Part shown: one piece after another, positions 51,056 to 62,647 of the stretch
Layout: the number at the start of each line of letters is the position of its first letter
How positions within the stretch are numbered: the first letter of the stretch is position 1
Assembly: GCA_034440615.1 (NCBI GenBank)
Contig: JAOTOM010004311.1
Location: 128,501-192,500, forward strand
From: Ashinkailepas kermadecensis
Lineage: Eukaryota; Arthropoda; Thecostraca; Neolepadidae
Direction: 5' to 3'
Length of the DNA stretch: 64,000 nt
Made by a program: the position numbers and the translations under genes
The notes under the pieces: generated by a model
The model's database searches: none
What the model saw: only the letters and a program-made list of their open reading frames with translations
What the model was told of the DNA's origin: nothing

Positions 51056-54000
51056 CAACGTCACCATCCAGTCGTAACGCCGTCATCTGATCGGTGTCGT
51101 CGGCCTGGCATGGCCGTCGCGCAGTTGTTTCAGTTGACGCGCGATGACGTTATTTCATGACGTCATCTCGGGATTATTGGCCTGCCGCTGGCTGCACCAG
51201 GCGCGAGTTGTGCTGATCAATCTGACGCACGCGCTGCGCCCGGATGGGTTGTTTGTGCGCGTGCAAACAGTCAATTGAGAGGGTGCAGAGGGGCGTTGCG
51301 ACTGTGTGTGCCCCAATTGAGAGGGTGGGTGGTGGTGAGAGAAGAACTCACGTGTTGGACAAAATAATTGTTTGAAAAGTCTATCTGAGAAAGTTACGGA
51401 TTTGAAGCCACGGATAAGGGTACTTTAGAATGTTTGCAAGGCATTATTCACCAAACGAGTCTCCTGAATGTTCCATAGAATGGCTGGAATGCAATTTAGG
51501 TATCTATTTTTTAAATACAGAACTGTAGTCAGTCATTGCAGCTGAAAACTGGGGACCAAATGTAGGGTTACGTTTTAGTGGAATAGGTGTTGACGTTTAC
51601 ACCTATAGGGTGATGCTCTAAAATGAACGGATATTTCATTCCAGATACACAGCTTTCTCTCGTACAACATTTCGACTAAGACTACTCACTACCAGTCTTG
51701 GAACTTTATTTGGGATCCTGACCTATGCAGATGAACGTATACCTGTCTTTCTTAAAGTACAAGAAAACGAAAGTCGTGAGATCTTCCGGTAGTCACCTCC
51801 CCATATCTGACTTTAAAAACCTTTTCCAAATCAGGAAAAATGCAATTTCCTGAATGGAAGTGAAGTGGCCGAAATCCGAGCACTCTTCCTGGGGGGGCAA
51901 GGTTTGGCTGGTGTCTGAGCACCGATGCTTCTATACAAAGTTTCCCTGTTGATCGGCGGGCTGTCGCCGGCCACAGACGGCCCTCTGGCTGTGTTCGGCG
52001 ACGGCTGTCAGCCGACGATGACGTCACGGCAGCTGGCGGCGGTTGCGTGCCGCTGCCGACACGTCACGTGACCGGGCGCCTCAGACGCAGGGTAGGCACG
52101 AGGCGCCCAGTGAAGACCAACCGAAATCCGTACCAGACAAATCGAGTTGTTCACCGGACAAATCAGCGGTGGTCATGCAGATGCTGGGTATCATCGAAGC
52201 AAGTTCTGAGCTAATCCGGAAGCGAGATTATCAAGTAGTAATGTGTGTATGATACTGGCCGACCAAGCTCGGTGACGGGTGATGGAGTGGGGGGGGGGGG
52301 TCTGGTTAAGAAGACACGGCTCGATAATGCCTCTCTGAACCAGCCGTGGAAATTCGCAAGAGCCCAGTGAACGTCCCTAGTTCTCACCACCCCATTGTCC
52401 TGGTCCTCTTGGCGCGAGACACTTCTGTGATGTGCCTCAAGTAGTACCAATTGCTTTTGGTGCGCAATACCCCCCCCCCACCCACCCCCCTCTCCCACTA
52501 ATGTGTTCAGCCTGACATGCCTACTATGAGTAGAGTTCTTGTACTCCAGCCAGACCTTTGTTTAAGCCCGGGGCGAATAAATGGCGTACCACATTCGGGC
52601 TGGCAGTGATGCTTTGCCGACCCAATTGGCCCGTATTTTATATGAACGAAGCAACAGCTCCGAGCCGCGCGGCATTTCGCTGCGGTGAGGCTTGCTTGGC
52701 CTGCCCAAGTGTAAGCCCTGGTGATATCTGAGCAATCCCAACTGATCAGATCGTATGTCACGTTGGTCGCACACATAGCGCACAGTGGCACAGCCAGAGC
52801 GGGGGACGGACCTGTTGGGAATCCATTGTGCTGCAAATTCTACTCTCCAAAGTTCACGGCGCACACTGAGCTATTACACTAAGCTTTCCCAGCAAATAAA
52901 GGGTGTATTCAATGTGTGGAGTGCAAGGTGGTAAAGCCCTCAATAAGTGGTTCGGAATATGGTAAAGCACACTAGTTATATCCGAAGCTATTTTTGATGG
53001 TCCCACATTGATCATTTGGCACCAAAATATCAGTCCCTCCCGCCAGAAAATCTGCGCTGCATTCGTTGAATGTTCTGTGACAAAAAGTATATATGTAGGA
53101 TGTCCGGAGCTTCATAAAGTATTATCTTCCTTGAAGTACTACTGAATAGGATTAAGATTCGCGGACCACATCGGACTCGGTGGAGGCAGTGACATTTTCA
53201 CCGTATGCGCTTTGCGAAACCACATATGCCAGCGATGCGGAAGTTAGTGGCAATCCGTGTGGGAATGGTAGGGAATTCCATGGAGGGCATTACATGCAGG
53301 CATGTGCATCTACACACAACTGGCTGTCTTATGGTCGAGGAAAGGGAACCGGCTTCATCTCACAGGTGCTGATTTCGCCAGCGGCAGCTGCACCATTTCG
53401 TCACCTCCAATGTTTCCTTTGAAGATGTCGCTCTTACAGTGTTTCTAGTGTTGCGGTACTTTCAATGCGTAGCATCGCCGGTGTGACTGTTGGCCGCTTT
53501 GGCTATGTCAATTTGCGAGAATCATTATTCCGTTGGTGGAATGCCACACTACTCTCTTGCTACCTGTACTAATTCTCTCTGGTAGCCTAATGTGCTGCAC
53601 TGTGCTCGTCTGCTATTTTGTAGTTGGAGTATTTGTCGCGGGCACTCGAGAGTCATTGCAATTTTGATGACATTTACCGCTGACACATCACCAGCAATAA
53701 GTGCCAGTGTGAGCAATAAATGTCACCGAATTCGCAATACTTGACTCCCCAGTAACCATGAGGAAAGATGCTTTAGCCACTGTATGTCTGGAGATAAATT
53801 AGAAATCCTGCACATTGTTTTAAACTATGCTATGCTGCACTTGCTACCAGTGGTGTACCAGTGCTCTTATTGATTGTCATACCCGATTGCGAAAATGACC
53901 ACCACACTCATATGAGCCCATTTTATGACGTGTGTGGGTGAGTGGCCAGCCTGCCACCGTGTGGTGATGTCGGCATCGCTCATGAGCCCGGTGATATCAG

Positions 54001-54679
54001 TTTTTGAAGTCTATTTGCCCTCCGTCGGTTGTACGCCACTGGGGTGTGCTGCTATCAGCAAATCTAAGCCAATCATTAAAACAAAGCATATCGTATTTGC
54101 ATAATTATAGTCGTGCAGTTGGTTGTCGGTTGTTATTCAACACTAATGAATTAAGCGACACTTCGCTATTTTAAAAAGAGTGTGAAATGTACGTGCCTCT
54201 TTTGGTGGGAGTGGGTTGGCAGATGTCACGCTCCCATGCCTTCTTAATGCATTCTGTCGTGATAGCGTCACCCAACAAAGAGAACCAGGGCGACTCATTT
54301 GCCAAGCCCCTATGTGGTTACGCCGGTGTGTTTAAGTGACACTTGTCGGACCGTATCACCACTCTTTGTGATGCTACTGCGCAGGGGAAGCGACAGTCAG
54401 AGCTGTTTGTCGGACGTCGCCGACCTCGGATGTGGCCTTGGTGCCTCGTCACCACGTGTCCGGCACAGTAGCACAGTCGTACTGTGCCTCGTTGTCACGT
54501 GCCGGATGCAGTGACTCTGTTCCGCTGACTTGGGCATCACAGTCGTCCCAGTGCCTCGACACCACGTGCCCGGTGCAGTAGCTCTGTGCCGCCGGCATGG
54601 GGGTAGCACGGTCGTCCTGGTGCCCCGTCACCACCTGCTGAGTGCATTCGCTCTGTTGCGCCAGCTCGGGGCGGCGTAG
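51056..54679. other. 3.6 kb of mostly unique DNA
   Basis: The longest stretch without large tandem arrays. CRE octamers TGACGTCA lie at 51158 and 52019. G and C runs lie at about 52289-52300 and 52471-52479. Minus-strand frames at 51752-52027 and 52507-52836 are the longest but show no domain, so no gene is called. It could be intron. Confidence 0.35.
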
Positions 54680-54735
54680 TCGTCCTGGTCGCTGGTCGCT
54701 GGTCGCTGCGTGCTGGTCGCTGGTCGCTCTGTTCC
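54680..54735. repeat. GGTCGCT short tandem repeat
   Basis: GGTCGCTGGTCGCTG repeats around a GCGTGCT interruption. Confidence 0.8.
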
Positions 54736-55254
54736 GCTGGCCCGGTGTAGCGCAGTCGTCCTGTCCACTGGACGCTTGTCGGGCTGAGGTGGTGTCGACG
54801 CGGAGTTCAGGATGGACGCGTACTCTCCCTGGCAGTGGAAGCGATGGGAGTTTATTGGATCCACCCTTATTGCTATTGCTGAACGATCTGTATAGCTGAA
54901 TGCGGATGTTTTTCGATTTATGAATGTCGGAATAGGGACCGTGTGACTGGGTATCCGAAAGCCCGGCCGGGAGAAGTGGGAGGGTGGGGAAGCAGATGAA
55001 CTTTGAAGTCGCTTCCGTGTGTAAAACGCCATGTTCTTCGTGCGGAAAATTATCCGCTGGACACATACCTGCCTCCGCCTGGCCTGTGGCGAAATATGCG
55101 TGTTGTTTGTGTCGACAGATCCTGACCCCTGATATAGTTACCCCACGTCTGTCGGCGTCTGCGCGGTCCAGGTCCGTGTTCGAGGTTGCCGGTATTGCGC
55201 CGAACCAGGAGTGCCAACGTGATGAACTGCACGCTCCGTACAAAACTTATTGCG
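54736..55254. other. unassigned DNA
   Basis: Unique sequence with opposed frames, none supported. Confidence 0.3.
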
Positions 55255-55572
55255 ATCTCTCCGGGCCGTTCGCAGTTCGGTCAGCGCCTCTCCGAACCGT
55301 TCGCAGTTCGGTCGGCGCATCTCCGGACTGTTCGCAGTTCGGTCAGCGCCTCTCCGGACCGTTTGCAGTTCGGCCGGCGCCTTTCCGGACCGTTCGCAGT
55401 TCGGCCGGCGCATCTCCGGACCGTTCGCAGTTCGGTCGGCGCCTCTCCGGACCGTTCGCAGTTCGGCCGGCGCCTCTCCGGACCGTTCGCAGTTCGGTCG
55501 GCGCCTCTCCGGACCGTTCGCAGTTCGGTCGGCGCCTCTCCGGACCGTTCGCAGTTCGGCCCGCGCGTGTCG
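55255..55572. repeat. 31-bp minisatellite, about 10 units
   Basis: CGCCTCTCCGGACCGTTCGC and AGTTCGGTCGG repeat every 31 bp. Variants GGCCGG or GGTCGG and CATCTCC or CCTCTCC tag individual units. Confidence 0.95.
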
Positions 55573-55797
55573 CAGCCTAATTGCGGCTCTTCTGCAGCGG
55601 CGACTTGGAGGCTTGCACCCAGCGCCCGGAAACGCGTATGGAGGCGCGGGGGACTACCGGGAGCGCCGGCTTATTAGATCGCGAACCCGGGCATCAGTGG
55701 CGTCCCGCCTTTCGGCTGTGAATGGCGCCGTCCGTGCGGAATGCCGTTGTCGGGGCGCCTGTTGAAATTGGCCGGATTGGATTGTGCCGAACGCGGA

Positions 55798-55930
55798 TTC
55801 TGTGGGGAGGGGAGGTGATGGGCGATGCGATTAAATGTGACGATGGTCACCACAGTCCTCTGCGCTCTGTTCTGTGGGGAGGGGAGGTGATCGGTAATGC
55901 GATTAATTGTGACGATTGTCACCTCAGCGC
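55798..55930. repeat. 72-bp tandem duplication
   Basis: TTCTGTGGGGAGGGGAGGTG starts copies at 55798 and 55870. Both continue with GCGATTAA and TGTGACGAT. Confidence 0.9.
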
Positions 55931-56009
55931 CCTAAGAGTGCCCTAGGTCGCTGATCGATATCATTGTTGGCCATTTAATTGTGGCATCAGGCAGCTATGG
56001 TCAGCGCTT

Positions 56010-56190
56010 CTGTGCCATCCTTCCCCTGTACGGCACCGTGCCATCCTCCCTCCTGTACGGCACCGTGCCATCCTCCCCTCCCTGTATGGCACCGTGCCAT
56101 CCTCCCCCTGTCGGCACCGTGCCACCCTCCCCGTATGGCACCGTGCCATCCACCCTCTGTACGACACCGTGTCAGCCTCCTGTACGACGC
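56010..56190. repeat. about 25-bp minisatellite, 7 units
   Basis: GGCACCGTGCCATCCTCCC with CTGTAC or TGTAT recurs with length changes. GGCACCGTGCC is itself palindromic. Confidence 0.9.
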
Positions 56191-56774
56191 CGGTAAGTCT
56201 AGGAAAGGGAAACAGTGGACCTGTCATACAAATTATCCCCGTGTACACCAAAGCTTTGAATTACAATGTAATAAGGACAATTTTACATTTCCAGTTGTAT
56301 CTGCCGTTCTTTCCTAGGGCAAGGTTGTATGAAAGCATCATCATATTATGAAAGCATCATGACCGCTAAAGGTTTGAATTCCAATTCTTGCTTTTTCGTA
56401 AGGCGAGCTTTATAATGCAACGGGAAGTCAAGTTCCACCAAGCGAATTTGGAATCACTTTAATCCACCAGCGATTTAAAAAATGATTAATTTAGCGCCGG
56501 CATCTTCGCGTGTACCTCTGACGCGCCCCGAAGGCTCGCCAATGGATCCACCACCATGTCGTCCAGTATTCGGCCGACGCCGGCTCGGTACCCACCACTC
56601 GTCCACTCCGACCCCCCCTCGCCCCCGCCCGGCGCCACGGCCGCGCGTCGTGCGGACGAACTCGCGACGTCGGAAGCGGATCTGGTCCATCAGCCGACAT
56701 TGCCGGCGTCGGCAGCCACTTCCACTGGCGCTGGCGCGGCGGCAGCGATGACAGCGGCACACGTGCAGGACCAG
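56191..56774. other. unassigned DNA
   Basis: AT-rich to 56490, then CpG-rich to 56770. Frames on both strands of the CpG part, none chosen. Confidence 0.3.
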
Positions 56775-57240
56775 CGGCCGGTGGGGAGCGTGGGCTGACT
56801 GTGGCTGGGACAGTCGGTAGCGGCCGGTGGGGAGCGTGGGCTGACTGTGGCTGGGACAGTCGGTAGCGGCCGGTGGGGAGCGTGGGCTGACTGCGGCTGG
56901 GACAGTCGGTAGCGGCCGGTGGGGAGCGTGGGCTGACTGCGGCTGGGACAGTCGGTAGCGGCCGGTGGGGAGCTGTGTGGGCTGACTGCGGCTGGGACAG
57001 TCGGTAGCGGCCGGTGAGGGGTGGGGAGCTGTGTGGGCTGACTGTGGCTGGGACAGTCGGTAGCGGCCGGTGGGGAGCGTGGGCTGACTGTGGCTGGGAC
57101 AGTCGGTAGCGGACGGTGGGGAGCGTGGGCTGACTGTGGCTGGGACAGTCGGTAGCGGCCGGTGGGGAGCGTGGGCTCACTGTGGCTGGGACAGTCGGTA
57201 GCGGCCGGTAGGGAGCGTGGGCTCACTGCGGCTGGGACAG
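56775..57240. repeat. 46-bp minisatellite, about 10 units
   Basis: GACTGTGGCTGGGACAGTCG, GTAGCGGCCGGTGGGGAGCG and TGGGCT repeat. Two units have inserts such as GAGCTGTGTGGGCTG. Confidence 0.95.
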
Positions 57241-57783
57241 TCAGCGGGCATTGTAGTGGTGGCTGGAAACAATGACCAGTGGGCTGACTGCGGCTGGGAC
57301 AGTCAGCGGGCATTGTAGTGCTGTCTGGAAACAATGACCAGGTGGGCTGACTGCGGCTGGGACAGTCAGCGGGCGTTGTAGTGGTGTCTGGAAACAATGA
57401 CCAGTGGGCTGACTGCGGCTGGGACAGTCAGCGGGCATTGTAGTGCTGTCTGGAAACAATGACCAGTGGGCTGACTGCGGCTGGGACAGTCAGCGGGCAT
57501 TGTAGTGGTGGCTGGAAACAATGACCAGTGGGCTGACTGCGGCTGGGACAGTCTAGCGGGCATTGTAGTGGTGGCTGGAAACAATGACCAGTGGGCTGAC
57601 TGCGGCTGGGACAGTCGAGCGGGCATTGTAGTGGTGGCTGGAAACAATGACCAGTGGGCTGACTGCGGCTGGGACAGTCAGCGGGCATTGTAGTGGTGGC
57701 TGGAAACAATGACCAGTGGGCTGACTGCGGCTGGGACAGTCAGCGGGCATTGTAGTGGTGGCTGGAAACAATGACCAGTGCGC
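57241..57783. repeat. 62-bp minisatellite sharing its core with the adjacent array
   Basis: GGGCTGACTGCGGCTGGGAC, AGTCAGCGGGCATTGTAGTG and GTGGCTGGAAACAATGACCA repeat every 62 bp, about 9 units. The core GCTGACTGCGGCTGGGACAG is shared with the 46-bp array, so one derives from the other. Confidence 0.95.
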
Positions 57784-57939
57784 ACTTTGAACTGGTCGAT
57801 TGCTAGTAACCAGTATATAGGAAAGAAGTCGTTCAGTATTCCAGTGTTTGTGTAGTGACTAAAAACCATCCGGCGTCACTCGTACATTCCAGTCGTCTGT
57901 CTCCCTGACTGTTTGATGTCATGCCATGCTCTCCAGTAT

Positions 57940-58035
57940 CGCTGAAAGTCCGCAGGCCTCTCCAGTATCGCCGCCAGTCCGCAGGCGTCCTTCAGTATCT
58001 CCGGCAGCCCGCAGGCGTCCTTCAACGGCATTCCG
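57940..58035. repeat. about 27-30 bp short array, 3 units
   Basis: CCAGTATCGCCGCCAGTCCG and CAGGCGTCCTTCA recur with changes. Confidence 0.8.
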
Positions 58036-58700
58036 TGCCTGGAAGTGCCGCCGACAATCGCCTCGTATCACGGGCCGGCAAGTGCTCAAACCTGGATGGC
58101 AATATCAGCGGCGGCATCTGTACGGCCGGCCGGGTAATGACGTCGCACGTGATCCGAATCGCCGATCACCGGCGGCCGCACACGGCCCGGCGCAGTGGAG
58201 CCGACTCGTGACCGGGAGCGGTGGCGCTGGGGCGGATCGCGATCGGGTGAGATGACGTCATCCACGCGACCGGAGACTGGCCCTACTTAGCTGCCATCTA
58301 CCGGCGTCGATTGGAGTCTGGCCTGACGTGGATTGACGAGCGGTTTTTTCTTTCTCGAAATCGCAGCTGAGATGTAACGAATGTCTTCATGCGCAGTCGT
58401 CACTTGGTGATGGACTCACTGTGCGTGAGTTTTGCTGGCTTTTTATATCGGTTTGTTTCGTTATTTATTTGGTTATGCTGTGGTTTGCTCTCTGAGGACA
58501 GCAGCACTTTGATGGTGCAAGTGATCAGATCCTCTTTACTTAGTCAATCCGTAATTACGGAGAAGTTCTGGTTGAATTGTGGTCACTGCCACGGACCTTT
58601 CCCCGACCGACTCGCACCGATGGGATGCTGATCTTTTGTTGGGCTTGTCGAAGCATTTGGTCGCCCAAATTGTCCAGTTGGTCGAGCGTTGCTCAGCGTT
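58036..58700. other. unassigned DNA
   Basis: GC-rich to 58330, then AT-richer. A CRE octamer lies at 58253. The minus strand below 58700 continues the same frame as the candidate exon at 58708, with stops. Confidence 0.3.
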
Positions 58701-58707
58701 GATTTCC

Positions 58708-58900
58708 TTATTCTGGCAAGATGGCGTTGGAGTTGCTCCGCGTGTTGTATATTTCCGGCGTCAACGGCCCGATGTCGTTGAACATGAAGTGGACGTTCCC
58801 TCCACTAGGAATACGAATTCCCTGATTCTGTGCTGCGCTGCGGTTCACGAAGGATATCAGCGTGGGGTCCTTAGTGTCCACCCGGCAACATGCGGCCGTT
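58708..58900 (-). CDS. candidate C-terminal coding segment, minus strand
   Basis: The minus-strand frame ends in TAA at 58708-58710. It reads like a true protein end: DPTLISFVNRSAAQNQGIRI, PSGGNVHFMFNDIGPLTPEI, then YNTRSNSNAILPE. Codons are balanced and the composition differs from repeat-derived frames. Past the stop the same frame again looks protein-like (LDQLDNLGDQMLRQAQQKIS), which suggests either a decayed longer gene with stops or a neighbouring exon. The upstream limit is unclear because a 108-bp duplication begins at about 58893. Family unknown. Confidence 0.33.
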
Positions 58901-59108
58901 TTGTTGTTGGGTGTTAACGCGGGCCACCCTGTCGCCTGGCCATTTAAATATCTGGTGTGGCTCACCATTTAACGTACTATGCAGTGTTATCAACGAATAC
59001 GGCCGTTTTTTTGTCGGCATTAACGCGGGCTACCCTGTCGCCCGGCCATTCAAGTCTCTGTCGTGGCTCGCCTTCAGACGTACTCTGCAGTGTTATCTAC
59101 ACGTACAC
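58893..59108. repeat. 108-bp tandem duplication
   Basis: GGCCGTTTT starts copies at 58893 and 59001. Both contain TTAACGCGGGC, CACCCTGTCGCC or TACCCTGTCGCC, and GCAGTGTTATC. About 80 percent alike. Confidence 0.88.
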
Positions 59109-59189
59109 ATGCCTCGAGTGTGGAGTGTGGTGCATTGGCACCTGCAACACCAGTTTGATCGCAGCACCAACACCGCGACTGCCGACATG

Positions 59190-59277
59190 CTAGCACCGTG
59201 TCTATCAACATGCCAACACCGTGACTGTCAACATGCCAACATCGTGACTGCCAACATGCCAACACCGTGTCAGGTGT
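59190..59277. repeat. 19-23 bp short array, 4 units
   Basis: CAACATGCCAACACCGTGAC and variants. Confidence 0.85.
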
Positions 59278-59544
59278 GATGGCGATGCCAAAGTTCGTCG
59301 GTCGATATTATTTTAGCATACTTGATACCTCTAATTTGCCCTGAATCTACCGAAGGGCGTGATTTGCAATGCCAACTTCGCCGGCAATATTCGACGCGTG
59401 TTTTGTGCGGACACAGGTGGCACGTCTTGTCGACTGGTCGATTGTTCGCCACACGCGAACAATCCGCCGGCTGGCGGTCGGCGACACCCGTCCGGTTTCC
59501 ACTCGTGTATGCGTGCGGACGTGGCTGGAACGTCCCTGGCGCTG

Positions 59545-60382
59545 CGGCTCTCACCGGGCGCTGCGGCTCTCACCGGCTCTGACCACCTGGCGCTGCGGCT
59601 CTCACCGGCTCTGACCACCTGGCGCTGCGGCTCTCACCGGCTCTGACCACCTGGCGCTGCGGCTCTCACCGGCTCTCACCACCGGTCGCTGCGGCTCTCA
59701 CCCACTCTGACCACCGGGCGCTGCGGCTCTCACCCACTCTGACCACCTGGCGCTGCGGCTCTCACCGGCTCTGACCACCTGGCGCTGCGACTCTCACCGA
59801 CTCTGACCACCTGGCGCTGCGGCTCTCACCGGCTCTGACCACCGGGCGCTGCGGCTCTCACCGGCTCTGACCACCTGGCGCTGCGGCTCACCCCTCTGAC
59901 CACCTGGCGCTGCGGCTCTCACCGGCTCTGACCACCTGGCGCTGCGGCTCTCACGGGCTCGGACCACCTGGCGCTGCGGCTCTCACCCACTCTGACCACC
60001 TGGCGCTGCGGTCTCACCGGCTCTGACCACCTGGCGCTGCGGCTCTCACCGGCTCTGACCACCTGGCGCTGCGGCTCTCACCGGCTCTGACCACCTGGCG
60101 CTGCGACTCTCACCGGCTCTGACCACCTGGCGCTGCGGCTCTCACCCACTCTGACCACCTGGCGCTGCGGCTCTCACCGGCTCTGACCACCTGGCGCTGC
60201 GGCTCTCACCGGCTCTGACCACCTGGCGCTGCGGCTCTCACCGGCTATGACCACCTGGCGCTGCGGCTCTCACCGGCTCTGACCACCTGGCGCTGCGGCT
60301 CTCACCGGCTCTGACCACCTGGCGCTGCGACTCTCACCGGCTCTGACCATCTGGCGCTGCGGCTCTCACCGGCTCTGACCAC
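59545..60382. repeat. 32-bp minisatellite, about 26 units
   Basis: CTCTCACCGGCTCTGACCAC and CTGGCGCTGCGG repeat every 32 bp, with single-base variants (CACCCACTCTG, CTGCGACTC, ACCGGGCGC). Because 32 is not a multiple of three, stops appear in some frames only. Confidence 0.97.
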
Positions 60383-61042
60383 ACCGGTCGGCAACGCCGC
60401 TGGTGTTTTGTCGAATTTGCAATTCCAATCGCAGGCTGATCTCCACCTCGGCGCGGTGTCACCCGCCCCCGACGCCCACTGGTGACGACGACCCCGGTAT
60501 GTGTGTGTGGGGGGGGGGGGACTGTGAGGGTTACCGATACACCAGTCAGGTGATCAGCTGGAGGACGACAGAGCGCCGGAGAAGGATAGCTGTGCTGTGG
60601 TGTGCTGGGGTTTCTGCTGGCGCGTGACGCCCGTGATAACCCGGGTGGGTGGTGGTGACAGGTGATGTGGAACACCGTTGAGGAATTGTATTATTTCATG
60701 CGTCTCCATGCAGCTGATGATTTGCACCGTGTTCATGGTGATGAAGTTTGGTTCATGCCAGCCTATCCCAATCTAACCGAACCCGGGATTTGGAAAACCA
60801 ACTAAAGCTCATATTCGAACTGAAATTGAATGGCGTGCAAATTCGTGTGATATATTTTGGGCTTGACTCTTGTTCGCACACCCTGTGTTTCACAAATAGT
60901 GAAACCCGAAATACGCCGTACGAAGTTGTTAACGTTTTCTTCGGGTTAATATGAGCGTTTGGTTGTTTTCGTAATAATATTCATTGTTTACATTGCTCGG
61001 CGCAACTTCCCGCAGCGTTAGGAGCCCTGATCTAGTCTACAC
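60383..61042. other. unassigned unique DNA
   Basis: A G run at about 60509-60520. A plus frame at 60748-60954 (NRTRDLENQLKLIFELKLNG) is protein-like but unsupported. Confidence 0.3.
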
Positions 61043-61247
61043 AGTAGCTGGCTGCGGTGATCATGTGGTCATCAGCGGATAGTGTAGGCTGGATTAGGAC
61101 TCTTAACACTAAGGTGATCATGTGGTCATCAGTGGATAGTGATCCACTGATGACCACATGACCACCTTAGTGTTAAGAGTCCTAATCCAGCCTACACTAT
61201 CCGCTGATGACCACATGACCACCACATGATCACCGCAGCCAGCTACT
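61043..61247. mobile_element. 205-bp foldback element
   Basis: The arm at 61043-61136 pairs with 61143-61247 around a 6-base loop (TAGTGA). The inner 30 bp pair with one mismatch, and the outer part pairs perfectly apart from an 11-base insertion in the right arm. Each arm holds two copies of GTGATCATGTGGTCATCAG, so the arm itself is a duplication. It lies directly upstream of a CpG island. Confidence 0.85.
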
Positions 61248-61249
61248 CC

Positions 61250-61689
61250 GTGGAATCGTGGCCGACTCGGCCAGTGCCGGTGGCCACGCGGAATGCGGAT
61301 CCGTCAGCCGCATCCGCCGAAATCCACTTAGCGGCCGCACGCCTGGCCGCGCGGCCTCGCGCCGCGTCCCGTGCAGCGCGTGGTACGGCCGCCGCGCGTC
61401 TGACCCAGCGAGCGCCGGTGACGTCACCAGTCGGAGCTGCGCCAGCCCGGCTGCGCGAGCCGGCGGGCCGACGGCTGGAGCGACGTCAGTGAGAGCGACG
61501 GCGGCGCGGCGGCGAGGCGAGGCGGAGCGAACAGCTACGGCGGAGAGGTCGGCGGTGTGTAACGGCGCGAGCGCCCGGCGACGCGGAGAGGAGGACCCGC
61601 GACAGGTGGCGCGGCGCGTGCGAGCGTGACGGCGTGACAGCGTGACAGGTGGTGACCTGAGCGCGCGCGCGCGACCCACGTGCGGCCGC
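61250..61689 (+). promoter_or_regulatory. CpG island, probable promoter and 5' UTR
   Basis: Very CpG-dense. Contains the CRE octamer TGACGTCA at 61419-61426 within GGTGACGTCACC, a GCGCGCGCGCG run near 61660 and CACGTG-like sites. No TATA box is evident. Orientation is inferred from the candidate exon at 61690. Confidence 0.45.
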
Positions 61690-61768
61690 ATGAAGGAGGC
61701 CAAGTCGCGCACCACGTGGTACATCGCGCCGGACTGTTCCCAGACGGACGGCTATGAGTCGACTGGCA
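61690..61768 (+). CDS. candidate first coding exon after CpG island
   Basis: An ATG at 61690 opens MKEAKSRTTWYIAPDCSQTD and then GYESTG, ending at a donor, GCA|GTGAGT, at 61769. That gives 79 coding bases and splice phase 1. If not spliced, the frame stops 11 codons later at 61801. The peptide has balanced composition in a CpG-dense context where chance frames are rich in R, A, G and P, which favours real coding. No family is recognised. A second donor-like GCA|GTGAGT lies near 62002, possibly an alternative first exon. Confidence 0.4.
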
Positions 61769-61769
61769 G

Positions 61770-62009
61770 TGAGTCGCCGCATGTCGCACGCACCCGCGCG
61801 TGAGGCGTGAGGCGTGAGGCGTGAGGCGTGACGGCGCGCCTGCATGAGCGGCGGCTGTCTGTGCGCGTGAGCCGGCCGCGCGGCCGGTGCATGTTTGTGG
61901 GAGGCGCCGCCGGTGCCATGCTGGTGTGTCAGGCGGGCAGCGTGCTGTGCGGCGCCGGTCTGGCACGCGACGCGCACCGGCCCGGCCGCCGCCGCCGCCG
62001 CAGTGAGTA
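61770..62009. other. CpG-rich DNA downstream of candidate exon
   Basis: Four GAGGCGTGAGGCGT-type repeats at 61800-61830 and a short GCC run at 61987-62001. A plus frame at 61828 onward is open, but its composition is chance-like. Confidence 0.35.
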
Positions 62010-62262
62010 TGGCGTCGGGCCACAGGTGCCGACACCCGGGGGATGCCTGATAGTGTCGGGCCACAGGTGCCGACACCCGGGGGATGCCTGATGGCGTGGG
62101 AAACAGGGGCCGACCCGGGTGATGACTAGTAGCGTCGCGGCCACAGACGCCGACCAGGGGAAATGCCTAATTGCGTGGGGAAACAGGTGCTGATCCGGGG
62201 GCAATGCCTAATGGCGTGGGAAACAGGTGCCGACCCGGGGATGCCTAGTAGCGTCGGCGACG
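62010..62262. repeat. about 38-42 bp minisatellite, 6 units
   Basis: GTCGGGCCACAGGTGCCGAC and ACCCGGGGGATGCCTGATA begin at 62014 and 62055, followed by diverged units with GTGGGAAACAGG. Confidence 0.88.
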
Positions 62263-62647
62263 GGTGTGCCCGCCATTGATGACACTTATTAACATTAATG
62301 TCAGGTGAGGTGAGTGGAGTATAGGGTACGGGTGGCAATTCTTGGGTACATGTGTCGCATCAGCTTGACCTGAGAAGTAGGATCAGTCAATGCAGCAGGG
62401 GACAGGTTACCACCCCGGTATAGACACCTGGAGAGCGCAATAGCAAAGTGCAATCCTTTGCCGAGTCTCCGTCGCGTTATCACCAGCGAAGCTGTGTGCA
62501 GAAGGCGATAATGACTACTGACTGCCAAACACCCACGCTATGTAAGTAAATGATTGCTGCCGTTCAACCAGAAATGGCGAGCTCTTTGTATTCTTCACCT
62601 CCCATAGGGCGCATCCTTTGACGTGAGAAACAATCGCCGGTCTTTGG
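62263..62647. other. unassigned unique DNA
   Basis: Unique sequence without repeats; no gene accepted. Confidence 0.3.

Noticed and set aside
51752..52836. Minus-strand frames in the repeat-poor 51-54 kb block
   Set aside because: They look moderately protein-like, but overlapping frames compete and no family motif is visible.
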